Shown in pieces: positions 41,731 through 50,539 of a stretch of DNA of 64,000 nucleotides. Within the stretch, counting starts at the first letter, position 1. Each line of letters starts with the position of its first letter. The translations under genes were made by a program, and so were the position numbers. The notes under the pieces are model-generated. The model saw nothing but the letters and a program-made list of their open reading frames with translations, had not been told where the DNA came from and made no database searches. This DNA comes from SIG701 sp045539595 (GTDB lineage: Bacteria > Bacillota > Clostridia > Oscillospirales > CAG-272), in contig JAZQFQ010000020.1 of the NCBI GenBank assembly GCA_045539595.1, forward strand, positions 1 to 64,000. Reading direction: 5' to 3'.

Positions 41731-42315
41731 ATGAAAACTTTTAGTTTTCTAAAAAAGATAAAATACGAACAAATCGAAGACAACCTTTCTCAAACAGAAA
41801 TCGAAACATTTGAAAAAACAAATAACATTTCCTTACCGGAAGATTATAAATATTTTTTGATGCATATTGGAAATGGTGTTCGTATTACCATGCCTAATGG
41901 TAAAGAAAGAATTGTAAACGGAATTAAACGTGCAAATCTTTATAATCACAACAAGTTATTGAGTCAACCTTTTATCTTTGATAAAGCTTTTTTACATACC
42001 GAGAATCAAGACCCTGTAGAGTGGTTTAAGGATTGCATAAATCCCGAACTTGACGATGAAGAAATTTGTTCTAAATGCAGGCACTTTGATAAATGCCCTT
42101 TTGCTTATGCTGATTCTCTTGATATAGATAGTATGCCATACTATAGTGGTGTGATTTCAATCTGTCATGCGGGCTGCACTTATCAATATTGTTTAGTGCT
42201 CACGGGAAACCATTTTGGAGAAATTTGGATGGATAATGAATTGCGTGATTTTATTCCATCTAAACGAACTTTTGCGGAGTTTATAAAATGGGTTGCAACT
42301 TCAAAGTTTTATTAA
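41731..42315 (+). CDS. SMI1/KNR4 (SUKH) family protein, possible orphan immunity protein
   Basis: 194 residues. The SUKH core is seen at about 18-60 (EIETFEKTNNISLPEDYKYF, then LMHIGNG) and near the end (FGEIWMDNEL, TFAEFIKWV). The middle carries four Cys (ICSKCRHFDKC and a later pair) that could bind zinc. SUKH proteins are mainly immunity partners of contact-dependent or polymorphic toxins. No toxin gene is adjacent. The gene is markedly AT-rich and stands alone between its own promoter and terminator, which indicates acquisition. GGGAGGTG precedes the ATG. Confidence 0.85.
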   Translation: MKTFSFLKKIKYEQIEDNLSQTEIETFEKTNNISLPEDYKYFLMHIGNGVRITMPNGKERIVNGIKRANLYNHNKLLSQPFIFDKAFLHTENQDPVEWFKDCINPELDDEEICSKCRHFDKCPFAYADSLDIDSMPYYSGVISICHAGCTYQYCLVLTGNHFGEIWMDNELRDFIPSKRTFAEFIKWVATSKFY

Positions 42316-42363
42316 GTTTTTTGAGTTAGTCAAAGGGGTTTAGGTTCACCTAACGAGTGATAC

Positions 42364-42375
42364 TTGGGCGCCCAA
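42364..42375. repeat. 12-base perfect palindrome
   Basis: TTGGGCGCCCAA, without a loop, in the SUKH-exporter gap. It is more likely a DNA-protein site than an RNA hairpin; its partner is unknown. Confidence 0.35.
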
Positions 42376-42407
42376 ATGTCCTGCTTGTTATGGTATAAGA
42401 TATAATT

Positions 42408-42440
42408 AAAGGAAGCATGAAAATTCGTGCTTCCTTTTTT
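42408..42440. terminator. Terminator between SUKH gene and ABC exporter gene
   Basis: AAAGGAAGCA (42408-42417) and TGCTTCCTTT (42428-42437), then TTT. The reverse strand ends in TTTAATTATA, so it can serve both convergent genes. Confidence 0.85.
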
Positions 42441-42477
42441 ATTATCCTTTAGAGTATAACCCTTATGGCATCTCCTT

Positions 42478-44187
42478 TTATTTTTCCACGCCGCGCCACA
42501 GGCCGGCGTATATTCCGTTTTGCGCAAGCAGGCTGTCGTGATTGCCCCGCTCCGCGATGCCGCTGTCCGTCACCACCAGGATCTCGTCCGCGTTCCGCAC
42601 CGTGGTCAATCGGTGAGCCACCACGATGGTGGTTCTGCCCTTACAGAGCTCCTCCAGGCTGTGCTGGATCATCTGCTCCGTCACGTTATCGAGGGCGGAG
42701 GTGGCCTCATCCAAAATCAGAATGGGCGGATTCTTCAAAAAGATGCGGGCGATGGCCAATCTCTGCTTCTGGCCGCCGGACAGCTTCATGCCCCGCTCGC
42801 CCACCACGGTCTGATATCCCTCGGGCATGGTCAAAATATAGTCGTGGATATTGGCACGCCGTGCCGCCTCTTCCACCGCTTCGCGGGTGGCGTCGGGGCA
42901 TCCGTAGGCAATATTATCGTAAATGGACGCGTTGAACATAAACACATCCTGAGCCACGATGCCGATGTTATGCCGCAGGGACAAACGGCTCATCGCCCGG
43001 ACATCCATCCCATCGATGGAGATGGATCCGCCATCCACCTCGTAGAAGCGGGGGATCAGATGGCAGATGGTGGTTTTACCGCCGCCGGAGGGGCCAACCA
43101 GCGCCAGCGTTTTGCCTGCCTCCAGGGTGAAGGACAGGCCATCCAGCACTGTCTTGCCGTCGTCGTAGGAGAAGGTCACATCGTTGAAGGCGATCTCGCC
43201 CCGCAGAGTTCCCACATCCACCGCGTCGGGAGCATCCTGCTCGGGCCGGGCTTCCATGATCTCCACGAACCGCTTGAAGCCCGTCATACCGTTCTGGAAC
43301 TGTTCCACAAAGCCGATCAGCCGGCGGATGGGATTCATGAACACGCTGATGTACAGAAGGAACGCGGCAAAGTCACCTACATTGATTTTTCCATAGTAGA
43401 CAAAAAGGCCGCCGGACAGATACAAAACCACATTCAGCAGATCCCCGATCATGGTCGTGCCGGCGGAAAATTCCGCCATGACCTTGTACGCCCCGGTGCG
43501 GGCGTGGACGAATCGGTTATTGCCTGCGGCAAAATTCGCATTCTCGTACGCCCGGTTGGTGTACGCCTTGGACACCCGGATACCGGAAATGCTGTTTTCC
43601 AGATTGGCATTGATTTCGCCCATCTCCACGCGGGTGGCCGCAAAGGCATCGCTCATTTTACGCCGTTTTTTAGCGGCAAAGAATACCATAAACGGCACCA
43701 TTGCCACCACGATCAGTGCCAAGGGCACGTAGATGTCACACATCAGAATAAAGGAACCGATCAGCATAATGAGGGAGATAAACAGATCCTCCGGTCCGTG
43801 GTGGGCCAGTTCTGTAATATCCATCAGGTCGCTGGTGATGCGGGACATGATGGTACCCGTTTTATGATTGTCGAAATAGGAAAAAGGCAGTTTCTGCAGA
43901 TGGTCAAACACATCCCGGCGCATATCCGCCTGCATCCGCACGCCCACCAGATGGCCGTAGTACTGGATGAAGTAATTCAGGCACATTTTCAGAATATAAA
44001 TACCGAGAAGGACGGCGGCGCAGAGGAGCAGCGAATCCAGCATCCGATTGGGAATGTGATCGTTGATCATCTCCCGGGTGATCATGGGGTACACCAGATC
44101 GCAGAAGGACAACAGAAGTGCGCAAGCCAGATCGGCCATAAACAGCCGCATATGGGGCTTATAATATCGGATAAATCGTTGAATCAT
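42478..44187 (-). CDS. ABC exporter, fused permease and ATPase
   Basis: A 569-residue half-transporter of the type IV (MsbA/LmrA-like) exporter group. Six transmembrane helices lie within residues 1-310, then an ATPase with Walker A GPSGGGKTT, signature LSGGQKQRLAIAR, Walker B ILILDEATSAL and H-loop VAHRL. It probably works as a homodimer because no partner half-transporter is adjacent. The substrate (lipid, drug or peptide) is unknown. GAGGTTG precedes the ATG. It lies downstream of ftsZ across a hairpin. Confidence 0.92.
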   Translation of the reverse strand: MIQRFIRYYKPHMRLFMADLACALLLSFCDLVYPMITREMINDHIPNRMLDSLLLCAAVLLGIYILKMCLNYFIQYYGHLVGVRMQADMRRDVFDHLQKLPFSYFDNHKTGTIMSRITSDLMDITELAHHGPEDLFISLIMLIGSFILMCDIYVPLALIVVAMVPFMVFFAAKKRRKMSDAFAATRVEMGEINANLENSISGIRVSKAYTNRAYENANFAAGNNRFVHARTGAYKVMAEFSAGTTMIGDLLNVVLYLSGGLFVYYGKINVGDFAAFLLYISVFMNPIRRLIGFVEQFQNGMTGFKRFVEIMEARPEQDAPDAVDVGTLRGEIAFNDVTFSYDDGKTVLDGLSFTLEAGKTLALVGPSGGGKTTICHLIPRFYEVDGGSISIDGMDVRAMSRLSLRHNIGIVAQDVFMFNASIYDNIAYGCPDATREAVEEAARRANIHDYILTMPEGYQTVVGERGMKLSGGQKQRLAIARIFLKNPPILILDEATSALDNVTEQMIQHSLEELCKGRTTIVVAHRLTTVRNADEILVVTDSGIAERGNHDSLLAQNGIYAGLWRGVEK

Positions 44188-44240
44188 ACAACAACCTCGA
44201 TTATAGATAGATCGCAGGCCGCGATGCGGCCCGTCAATGG

Positions 44241-44270
44241 AAAGGGATGCCGCAAAAACGGCATCCCTTT
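44241..44270 (-). terminator. Hairpin after ftsZ
   Basis: AAAGGGATGCCG (44241-44252) and CGGCATCCCTTT (44259-44270): a 12-bp perfect stem, loop of 6. The only T run is the end of the stem, so termination may be partial. Confidence 0.7.
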
Positions 44271-44288
44271 CGTATTTCGTTGATGGAA

Positions 44289-45425
44289 TCAGAACAACTG
44301 GGTTCCGTTGTTCTTGGCAGGCTCTGCCTTGCGGCGGTTCTTCAGCATATCGATGATCTCGTTGAACTCGTCGTCAGAGATGGAGGAAGCATTCTCCTCG
44401 TCGTTCACATCATTATTTTTTTTTTCGTCTTCCGCCGATGCAGCGCCGTTCTGCGCAGCCTCTTCTGCCTTGTTGGCAAAACCAGTAGCGATGATGGTGA
44501 TCTTCATCTTATCTTCCAACTCAGGATCGAAGGCCACACCGAAGATTACGTTGGCGTCGGGTGCAGTCTCGGACTTGATCATAGTGGAAGCAATATCGAT
44601 ATCCTCCAGACCGATGTCGGGAGAAGCAGTGATGCTGATGATGATACCGCGTGCGCCGGAGATGGAGGTCTCAAGCAGCGGGCTGGAGATAGCGGCCTTG
44701 GCTGCCAGCTCTGCCTTTTCCTTGCCGGTAGCCTCGCCTACGCCCATGTGTGCGTAGCCGGCTTCCTTCATAACAGCGGTTACGTCGGCAAAGTCCAGGT
44801 TGATGTAGCCGGGAACATTGATCATCTCGCAGATGCTCTGTACGCCGTGGCTGAGAACATCGTCCGCGATAGCGAATGCATTGAACAGGGTGATGCGGGT
44901 TTCGGAAACCTGCTTCAGTCTTTCGTTGGGGATGATAACCAGAGAATCCACGAACTGGCCGAACTCCTGGATACCGGCCTCCGCCTGGGTCATTCTCTTC
45001 TCACCCTCGAAGGCGAAGGGCTTGGTTACCACACCGATGGTGAGGATACCCATTTCCTGCGCGATCTTGGCTACGATGGGAGCCGCACCGGTACCGGTAC
45101 CGCCGCCCATACCGGCGGTGATGAACACCATATCCGCACCGGTAATGGAGTTGCGGATCTCCTCCAGGCTCTCCTCAGCGGCGCGTGCGCCGATCTCGGG
45201 ATTCGCACCGGCACCGTGACCCTTGGTGATCTTCTCACCGATCGGAATCTTGTGCTGTGCGCTGGAGCGGGCCAGGGCCTGCTTGTCCGTGTTGATGGCG
45301 ATGAAATCCACGCCGCGGACATTGGACGAAATCATGCGGTTGACAGCGTTGTTTCCGCCGCCGCCGACACCAATCACTTTAATATTTACACCGGTTTCAA
45401 AGTTATCATCAAATTCGAATGGCAT
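44289..45425 (-). CDS. ftsZ: Cell division protein FtsZ
   Basis: A 378-residue tubulin-like GTPase that forms the division ring. GVGGGGNNAVNRM opens the nucleotide domain, MGGGTGTGAAP is the tubulin signature, and the T7-loop NLDFADV is intact. The C-terminal linker is short and acidic and ends in a basic peptide (EIIDMLKNRRKAEP), close in form to the conserved tail that binds FtsA, SepF or EzrA. Start Met at 45425 follows GGAGG. The expected ftsA gene upstream is absent. FtsZ has its own promoter, with a small leader hairpin (45465-45485). Confidence 0.97.
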   Translation of the reverse strand: MPFEFDDNFETGVNIKVIGVGGGGNNAVNRMISSNVRGVDFIAINTDKQALARSSAQHKIPIGEKITKGHGAGANPEIGARAAEESLEEIRNSITGADMVFITAGMGGGTGTGAAPIVAKIAQEMGILTIGVVTKPFAFEGEKRMTQAEAGIQEFGQFVDSLVIIPNERLKQVSETRITLFNAFAIADDVLSHGVQSICEMINVPGYINLDFADVTAVMKEAGYAHMGVGEATGKEKAELAAKAAISSPLLETSISGARGIIISITASPDIGLEDIDIASTMIKSETAPDANVIFGVAFDPELEDKMKITIIATGFANKAEEAAQNGAASAEDEKKNNDVNDEENASSISDDEFNEIIDMLKNRRKAEPAKNNGTQLF

Positions 45426-45501
45426 TATTATGTCCTCCGTTAACATTATTTATGGAAGCGTGCCGCCGCACAGGCATAGTGCGGCAATTGTCTTATACAA
45501 T

Positions 45502-45530
45502 ATAATATACTTAATTTTTGATTTTTGCAA
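45502..45530 (-). promoter_or_regulatory. Promoter of ftsZ
   Basis: Minus strand: TTGCAA (45525-45530), 17-base spacer, TATTAT (45502-45507). The gap to ftsQ (45447-45655) is very AT-rich and also holds TTCTGCA-TC-TGCAGAA (45605-45620). Confidence 0.65.
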
Positions 45531-45655
45531 TACATTTCGCAGATTTTTTCAAGATTTTTTTGATTTTTTGCCGTTTTTTTATCAAAAGCGGGCTAAAATC
45601 GTTTTTCTGCATCTGCAGAATGTTATTTTCTGGTTTTATTCATTTGCAGAAAAGT

Positions 45656-46954
45656 TTATGCGTCCAAATCCAGCTGATTGTCCAGAATGACACTGGTGGA
45701 ATCGCTGACGCTCAAGTCAATCTGGGCCTTGACATCCGTTTTGAACAACTCGTCCGCCAGTACCGCGGAGGCCACCTTCATCTTGATGCCCAGATCCGTA
45801 TTGCTGCCGAACTCCAGAAGGAACCGCTTGTCCGCCACCATGCTCACCTGATAGGGGTTGCGCAGATCCACCGACGTGATCCTCTCCGACAGCACGGAGG
45901 ATAATATCTCCGCCGTAGTCTCCCGGATCTGCCGGGCGAGTTTTTCCTCCCGGAACTGGACGACGCGGCCCGCCATGGCACTCTGGATCTCGGGCATACG
46001 CAGGCGGATCAAGCCGAGTGCATCGATATCGCTCTGGCTGACCCGATCCAGTACGCGAAGGGACGGCGACAATGCTCGCACTTCCCCGTAGATCTCCGCA
46101 TAGAAGACCGCCGTGTCCTCCGTAACGGTGAAGTGCACCGTGGAGGGAGCTTTGCGGGACACATCCAATTCCCGCACATAGGGATATTGCAGTGTCACCG
46201 CGTTTTCCGCGATCCGCGAGCTGAAGGAATACAGATTGTCTCCCGCCTCCACACCGGATGCCTGCAAAATCTCCTCGGAGGTATACCGCTGGGAGCCCGA
46301 CACATCCACGTCCCGGATCACATACAACAGCTTGTACACCACCGCCAGTGCACAGCCCACGAACAAAGTCATCATGAGAAGGGCGGACAGCGCCCGGTTT
46401 ATCTGGTATCGGATCTTCCGCTTGCGGGCCAGCCGATAGGCTTCCAGTTTGCGGGCATCCCGCTCCTTCTGGCTGATGAAAATTTCGTCCGTATTCATCG
46501 CCGGATCGGGATCACTGCGGCGTCCCTGCCGCGGGGCGGCCCGGGGGGGAGCTTTCGGCGCCGCCTGACCGGTATGAGGCCCACGGCGAATGCCCTCTGT
46601 TCCCATCCGGCTTACGCGTTTTGCACCGGCTGCCGGTCCATGGGACGCGGCTTGCGCGCGGGCAGGCCGGGCTCGTCCGGGTGGTGCCGCGGCGGCGGTT
46701 CGCACCATGGCATCCCGTACCTTATACGGATTTCGCGCCCGCGGCTCATCTTGGGGGCGCATGCCGTACAGAATCTCCGCCTCACGGATTTTCTGCGCCA
46801 ATCCGGCATTGGGCACGGTTGGCTGTACCCGGGATGGCCGCCGCAGAGGCACCGCGTCCTCGCCACGAATCTCGTGCACCGGGCGGCGGGTTTTGGCGTA
46901 ATGCCCTGCCCGTTCTCTTACGCCGTAGGCAGTGAAATACTCCGTTTTGTTCAC
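45656..46954 (-). CDS. ftsQ: Division protein FtsQ/DivIB with long cytoplasmic tail
   Basis: 432 residues, GTG start at 46954 with GGAGGAG upstream. A 188-residue cytoplasmic region rich in Pro, Ala and Arg precedes one transmembrane helix (about 189-209). A POTRA domain follows (VRDVDVSGSQRYTSEEILQA), then the FtsQ beta domain (RKAPSTVHFTVTEDTAVFYA). Known DivIB tails are usually shorter, so the tail is odd. It stabilises the FtsL/DivIC-FtsW-FtsI complex. It lies 33 bases after murG. Confidence 0.9.
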   Translation of the reverse strand: MNKTEYFTAYGVRERAGHYAKTRRPVHEIRGEDAVPLRRPSRVQPTVPNAGLAQKIREAEILYGMRPQDEPRARNPYKVRDAMVRTAAAAPPGRARPARAQAASHGPAAGAKRVSRMGTEGIRRGPHTGQAAPKAPPRAAPRQGRRSDPDPAMNTDEIFISQKERDARKLEAYRLARKRKIRYQINRALSALLMMTLFVGCALAVVYKLLYVIRDVDVSGSQRYTSEEILQASGVEAGDNLYSFSSRIAENAVTLQYPYVRELDVSRKAPSTVHFTVTEDTAVFYAEIYGEVRALSPSLRVLDRVSQSDIDALGLIRLRMPEIQSAMAGRVVQFREEKLARQIRETTAEILSSVLSERITSVDLRNPYQVSMVADKRFLLEFGSNTDLGIKMKVASAVLADELFKTDVKAQIDLSVSDSTSVILDNQLDLDA

Positions 46955-46987
46955 CGCATCTCCTCCTCTCTTGTGGGATGTGCGTGA

Positions 46988-48124
46988 TTACTTCTTTTTC
47001 TTTTTCACCAGATCCAATAGATCCAGATAAATTTTCTTGTTGGCATCGGGTACAGCGAAGGAACGGATTTTTCCTTCCATTTCGTGCCGCTCCGCCGCAC
47101 CGGCGTCGGAGAGCAGATATGCCACCTTCTGTGTCAGAGGGGCCGCCTCCGTGGTTTCCAGATCCTTTTCCTCAAACAGCGCCGCCGCGCCCGCATCCAC
47201 CAGTACCTTGGCATTTTTGTACTGATGATTATCCGTCACGTTGGGGGACGGGATGAACACAGCGCACTTGCTGCCGATGGCCAATTCCGATATGGTCATG
47301 GCACCGGCACGGCAGATGGTCACATCTGCCGCCGCCATCTGGTACGGCATATCGTAGATATATTCCACCAGCTTGATGTTTTCATACTGATCCAGTCCCA
47401 TTTCCTTGAACCAGCCGCCGCACAGTTCTTTTTCAATGGCGCCGGTGGCATGGAGATGATAGACCTCGGGATGCTTGGCGGTGAAATCCCGCATCAGTTT
47501 CAGAACGGCAGCATTCAGGCGCTCCGCGCCCATGCTTCCGCCGTAGGAAAGAATGAAATACTTATATTTATCGGGAATGCCGAGAATCCTCCGCGCTTCC
47601 TCGCGGCTGGGTGCCACGGCGGGATGCAGGGTGGGATTGCCCACGCGAAGCAGTTTCTCTGGGCATTTCAGCGCATTCCCCGTTTCCGCAAAATTCAGAT
47701 ACACGCGGTCCACGCAGGGGGCCAGCATACGAACCGCCACGCCGGGGATGGCGTTGGACTCGTGCAAGGCGCAGGGGATCCCCATCCGGGATGCGGCCTT
47801 CACCACCGGCCAGCTCACATAGCCGCCCGTTCCCACCACCAGGTCGGGCCGGAACTCCCGCAGGATCTTTTTGGCCTTGATGGGAGAAACCAGGGTCAGA
47901 TAGGCGGTTTTCAGGTTGGATAAGGACAGAGATCGGCGGATACCGCGAATCTCCACAAAATACAACGGATATCCGGCGGCGGGCACCAGCTTGGATTCGA
48001 TGCCGTGCTGTGTTCCCACATACGCGATCTCGGCCGTGGAGTCATTCTGTTTGATGGTATTGGCAATGGCGAGGGCGGGATTCACATGGCCACCCGTGCC
48101 GCCGCCGGTCATTAGAACACGCAT
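46988..48124 (-). CDS. murG: UDP-GlcNAc transferase MurG
   Basis: A 378-residue GT28 glycosyltransferase that makes lipid II from lipid I at the inner membrane face. The N-terminal GGGTGGHVNPALAIA loop, the GGYVSWPVV segment, the donor-site SYGGSMGAERLN and CRAGAMTISELAIG are all present. It lies 12 bases after ftsW. Size is normal. Confidence 0.97.
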   Translation of the reverse strand: MRVLMTGGGTGGHVNPALAIANTIKQNDSTAEIAYVGTQHGIESKLVPAAGYPLYFVEIRGIRRSLSLSNLKTAYLTLVSPIKAKKILREFRPDLVVGTGGYVSWPVVKAASRMGIPCALHESNAIPGVAVRMLAPCVDRVYLNFAETGNALKCPEKLLRVGNPTLHPAVAPSREEARRILGIPDKYKYFILSYGGSMGAERLNAAVLKLMRDFTAKHPEVYHLHATGAIEKELCGGWFKEMGLDQYENIKLVEYIYDMPYQMAAADVTICRAGAMTISELAIGSKCAVFIPSPNVTDNHQYKNAKVLVDAGAAALFEEKDLETTEAAPLTQKVAYLLSDAGAAERHEMEGKIRSFAVPDANKKIYLDLLDLVKKKKK

Positions 48125-48136
48125 AAATCCTCCGGA

Positions 48137-49480
48137 TTATTTTTTCTGATAGGAATGTTTGGAAACGGACAAAACGATGCCCATTTCCGCCAACAGGATA
48201 ATGAGCGACGTGCCTCCGTAGGAGAAAAACGGAAGGGCGATGCCCGTATTGGGCAACACATCGGTGACCACACCGATATTGAGGAATGCCTGGATGCCCA
48301 CCTGGCTGATGATGCCGAAGACCAGCAGCGCGGAGAAGGTATCCGGTGCCCGCATGGCGATCACATACCCTCGCCAGATGAACAGAAGGAACAACACGAT
48401 CAGCACCACCGCGCCGACGAATCCCATCTCCTCACACCAGATGGTGAAGATAAAGTCGTTCTGCGCCTCGGATACGTAACTGTATTTCTGACGGCTGGCG
48501 CCGAGGCCCACGCCCAGTGCGCCGCCGGAGCCGATGGCATACAGCCCCTGGGTGGTCTGCCACGCCTCATCCAGTTTGTCGGCATTCTCGTCCGTGAAGC
48601 TGGTGATTCGCTTCCAAGCGTAGGGATTGGCCGCCAGAAACGCGGCGATGGCTCCGATGCCGCCCACGCCCACCACAGCCGACATCCATCCGGGATGGAC
48701 ACCGCCGATGAACATCACGCACACGCCGATCATGCCCACGATGATGGTCCCCGACAGATGCTTTTCCAGCATCACGAGAATGCAGGCCAGGCCCACCAGG
48801 GCACAGGGAAACAGCGTGCCGTACAGGATGTATTTTTTCCTGTCCAGCCGATCCAGCACCGCATCACGGAAGCGATCCAGATACCAGGCAAGCACCATAA
48901 CCAGCGCTACTTTCATCAATTCCGACGGCTGGAATGTGAAGGGCGTGCCTTTCAGGCCCAGCCACCGGCGGGCCTCGCCGTTGCTGATGCCGATCCCGGG
49001 GATCAGCACGATCACCAACAGAAACAAGGCCGCAGCGAACGCAATAATCGATACTTTTTTGTACAGGGACGGCGGCACAACACTGGCCAGAATCATGGCA
49101 CCCACGCCCACAGCAATGAACAAAAGCTGTTTTTTGATATAGTACAGGCTATCTCCCCGCTCGGCCAGAGCCGACGGATAACTGGCACTGAACACCATAA
49201 TGGAGCCGAGGGAAAGAAGGATCAGAATCAAGACCAGCATGGTACGGTCCACGCCGGTTTTGACGCGAACAATCTCCGCCTCCCCCGTCTTCGGTTTGGC
49301 GGGGTGAAGATTCTCCCGCTGCACCGTCAGATCGCTGACACGGCGCACAGCGCGGCCGCGGCGGGCGGTTGTTCCCTCCGATGCCTGGCGGGGTTCTTCG
49401 GAAACAGCGCTGCGCTTGCGCGAGGCGTTGGTATTGGCTTTGGATGCGCCCGTCGGGCGATTTCCGCTGGGGGTTGGCAT
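48137..49480 (-). CDS. ftsW: Peptidoglycan polymerase FtsW (SEDS)
   Basis: A 447-residue SEDS glycosyltransferase. A basic, Ser/Thr/Arg-rich cytoplasmic tail of about 75 residues precedes ten transmembrane helices. SEDS motifs seen: NGEARRWLGL, FQPSELMKVALV, the essential Asp in SFTDENAD-type loop, EAQNDFIFT-EE-GF and NIGVVTDVLPNTGIALPFFSYGG. It works with the PASTA penicillin-binding protein. The position between mraY and murG is where murD would be expected as well, but murD is missing. SpoVE is an alternative name. Confidence 0.93.
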   Translation of the reverse strand: MPTPSGNRPTGASKANTNASRKRSAVSEEPRQASEGTTARRGRAVRRVSDLTVQRENLHPAKPKTGEAEIVRVKTGVDRTMLVLILILLSLGSIMVFSASYPSALAERGDSLYYIKKQLLFIAVGVGAMILASVVPPSLYKKVSIIAFAAALFLLVIVLIPGIGISNGEARRWLGLKGTPFTFQPSELMKVALVMVLAWYLDRFRDAVLDRLDRKKYILYGTLFPCALVGLACILVMLEKHLSGTIIVGMIGVCVMFIGGVHPGWMSAVVGVGGIGAIAAFLAANPYAWKRITSFTDENADKLDEAWQTTQGLYAIGSGGALGVGLGASRQKYSYVSEAQNDFIFTIWCEEMGFVGAVVLIVLFLLFIWRGYVIAMRAPDTFSALLVFGIISQVGIQAFLNIGVVTDVLPNTGIALPFFSYGGTSLIILLAEMGIVLSVSKHSYQKK

Positions 49481-49519
49481 ACGCCGTCTCCTCTCTGTTT
49501 TCCATCGGTACGATCGGTT

Positions 49520-50524
49520 TTACAGTCCGAACCAGGCAAGCGCGCAAAAGAGTGCACTCACAGCCGTAAATACCGATACAATCTTTACTTCGCTCCATCC
49601 GCACTGCTCAAAATGATGATGGATGGGCGCCATACGGAACAGTCTTTTTCCGTGAGTCAATTTGAAATAGGTTACCTGCAGCATTACGGAGGCGGTCTCG
49701 CAGATGTACACGATGCCGCACACCACAACGATCAGGGGATTTCCCAGAAGGAATGCGCCGGCGACTACCATGCCGCCGAGGAACAGGGAGCCCGTGTCGC
49801 CCATGAACACCCGGGCCGGATAGAAATTATACACCAGGAATCCCAGCGTTCCGCCGATCAGCGTAGCGCCAAGAAGCGCCAGCGCGGTGGAAAACGGTGC
49901 CGCCTGGATGGCGAAAAACGCGGCCGCGGAGAAGAAAATGCCCACTACCAGCGTCACCGAGGACGCCAGTCCGTCGATTCCGTCGGTCAGGTTGACGCTG
50001 TTGACCATACCGGTCAGCAGCAGAAGGGCAATGATATAATAGAAGATGCCCAATTTCAGCGTAACACCGATAAACGGGATATACAAAGTAGTGTTCACGA
50101 TGCCTGTTGCGGCAATCAGAATCAGGAACAAGGCGGCAGCCACCAGCTGCAAAAGATACTTCTGCCGGGCGGTCAGTCCCTCGTTCTGCTTTTTGCGCAG
50201 TTTGGCACTGTCATCCACCACGCCGATAAGGCCGTTGAGCACGCCGTACAGAAGCACATACACAAAAGGAAGCACCTCTTTGCTGTTTCCCCATACAGCG
50301 GCGGCAATGCAGGCAAGGATACACACGATCACCGACGCGGCAATGAAGGCGATACCGCCCATGGTGGGGGTACCCTCTTTGCTCTTGTGCCAGCGGGGCC
50401 CGATCTCCAGAATCTTCTGCCCCATCTTTTTGCTTTTCAGCACGGGGATCAGTTTATGGGAGATCACCACCGTGATCACGAAGGTCAGAATCAGCGCGGA
50501 AATATACAAGATTACGTCAAACAT
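49520..50524 (-). CDS. mraY: Phospho-MurNAc-pentapeptide transferase MraY
   Basis: A 334-residue polytopic membrane enzyme that forms lipid I. The HKSKEGTPTMGGI motif, DDSAK, NLTDGIDGLA with the catalytic Asp residues, and APIHHHFEQCGWSE near the C-terminus are present. Ten transmembrane helices are likely. It lies 15 bases after murF. Confidence 0.97.
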   Translation of the reverse strand: MFDVILYISALILTFVITVVISHKLIPVLKSKKMGQKILEIGPRWHKSKEGTPTMGGIAFIAASVIVCILACIAAAVWGNSKEVLPFVYVLLYGVLNGLIGVVDDSAKLRKKQNEGLTARQKYLLQLVAAALFLILIAATGIVNTTLYIPFIGVTLKLGIFYYIIALLLLTGMVNSVNLTDGIDGLASSVTLVVGIFFSAAAFFAIQAAPFSTALALLGATLIGGTLGFLVYNFYPARVFMGDTGSLFLGGMVVAGAFLLGNPLIVVVCGIVYICETASVMLQVTYFKLTHGKRLFRMAPIHHHFEQCGWSEVKIVSVFTAVSALFCALAWFGL

Positions 50525-50539
50525 ACAAAAACGCTTCCT

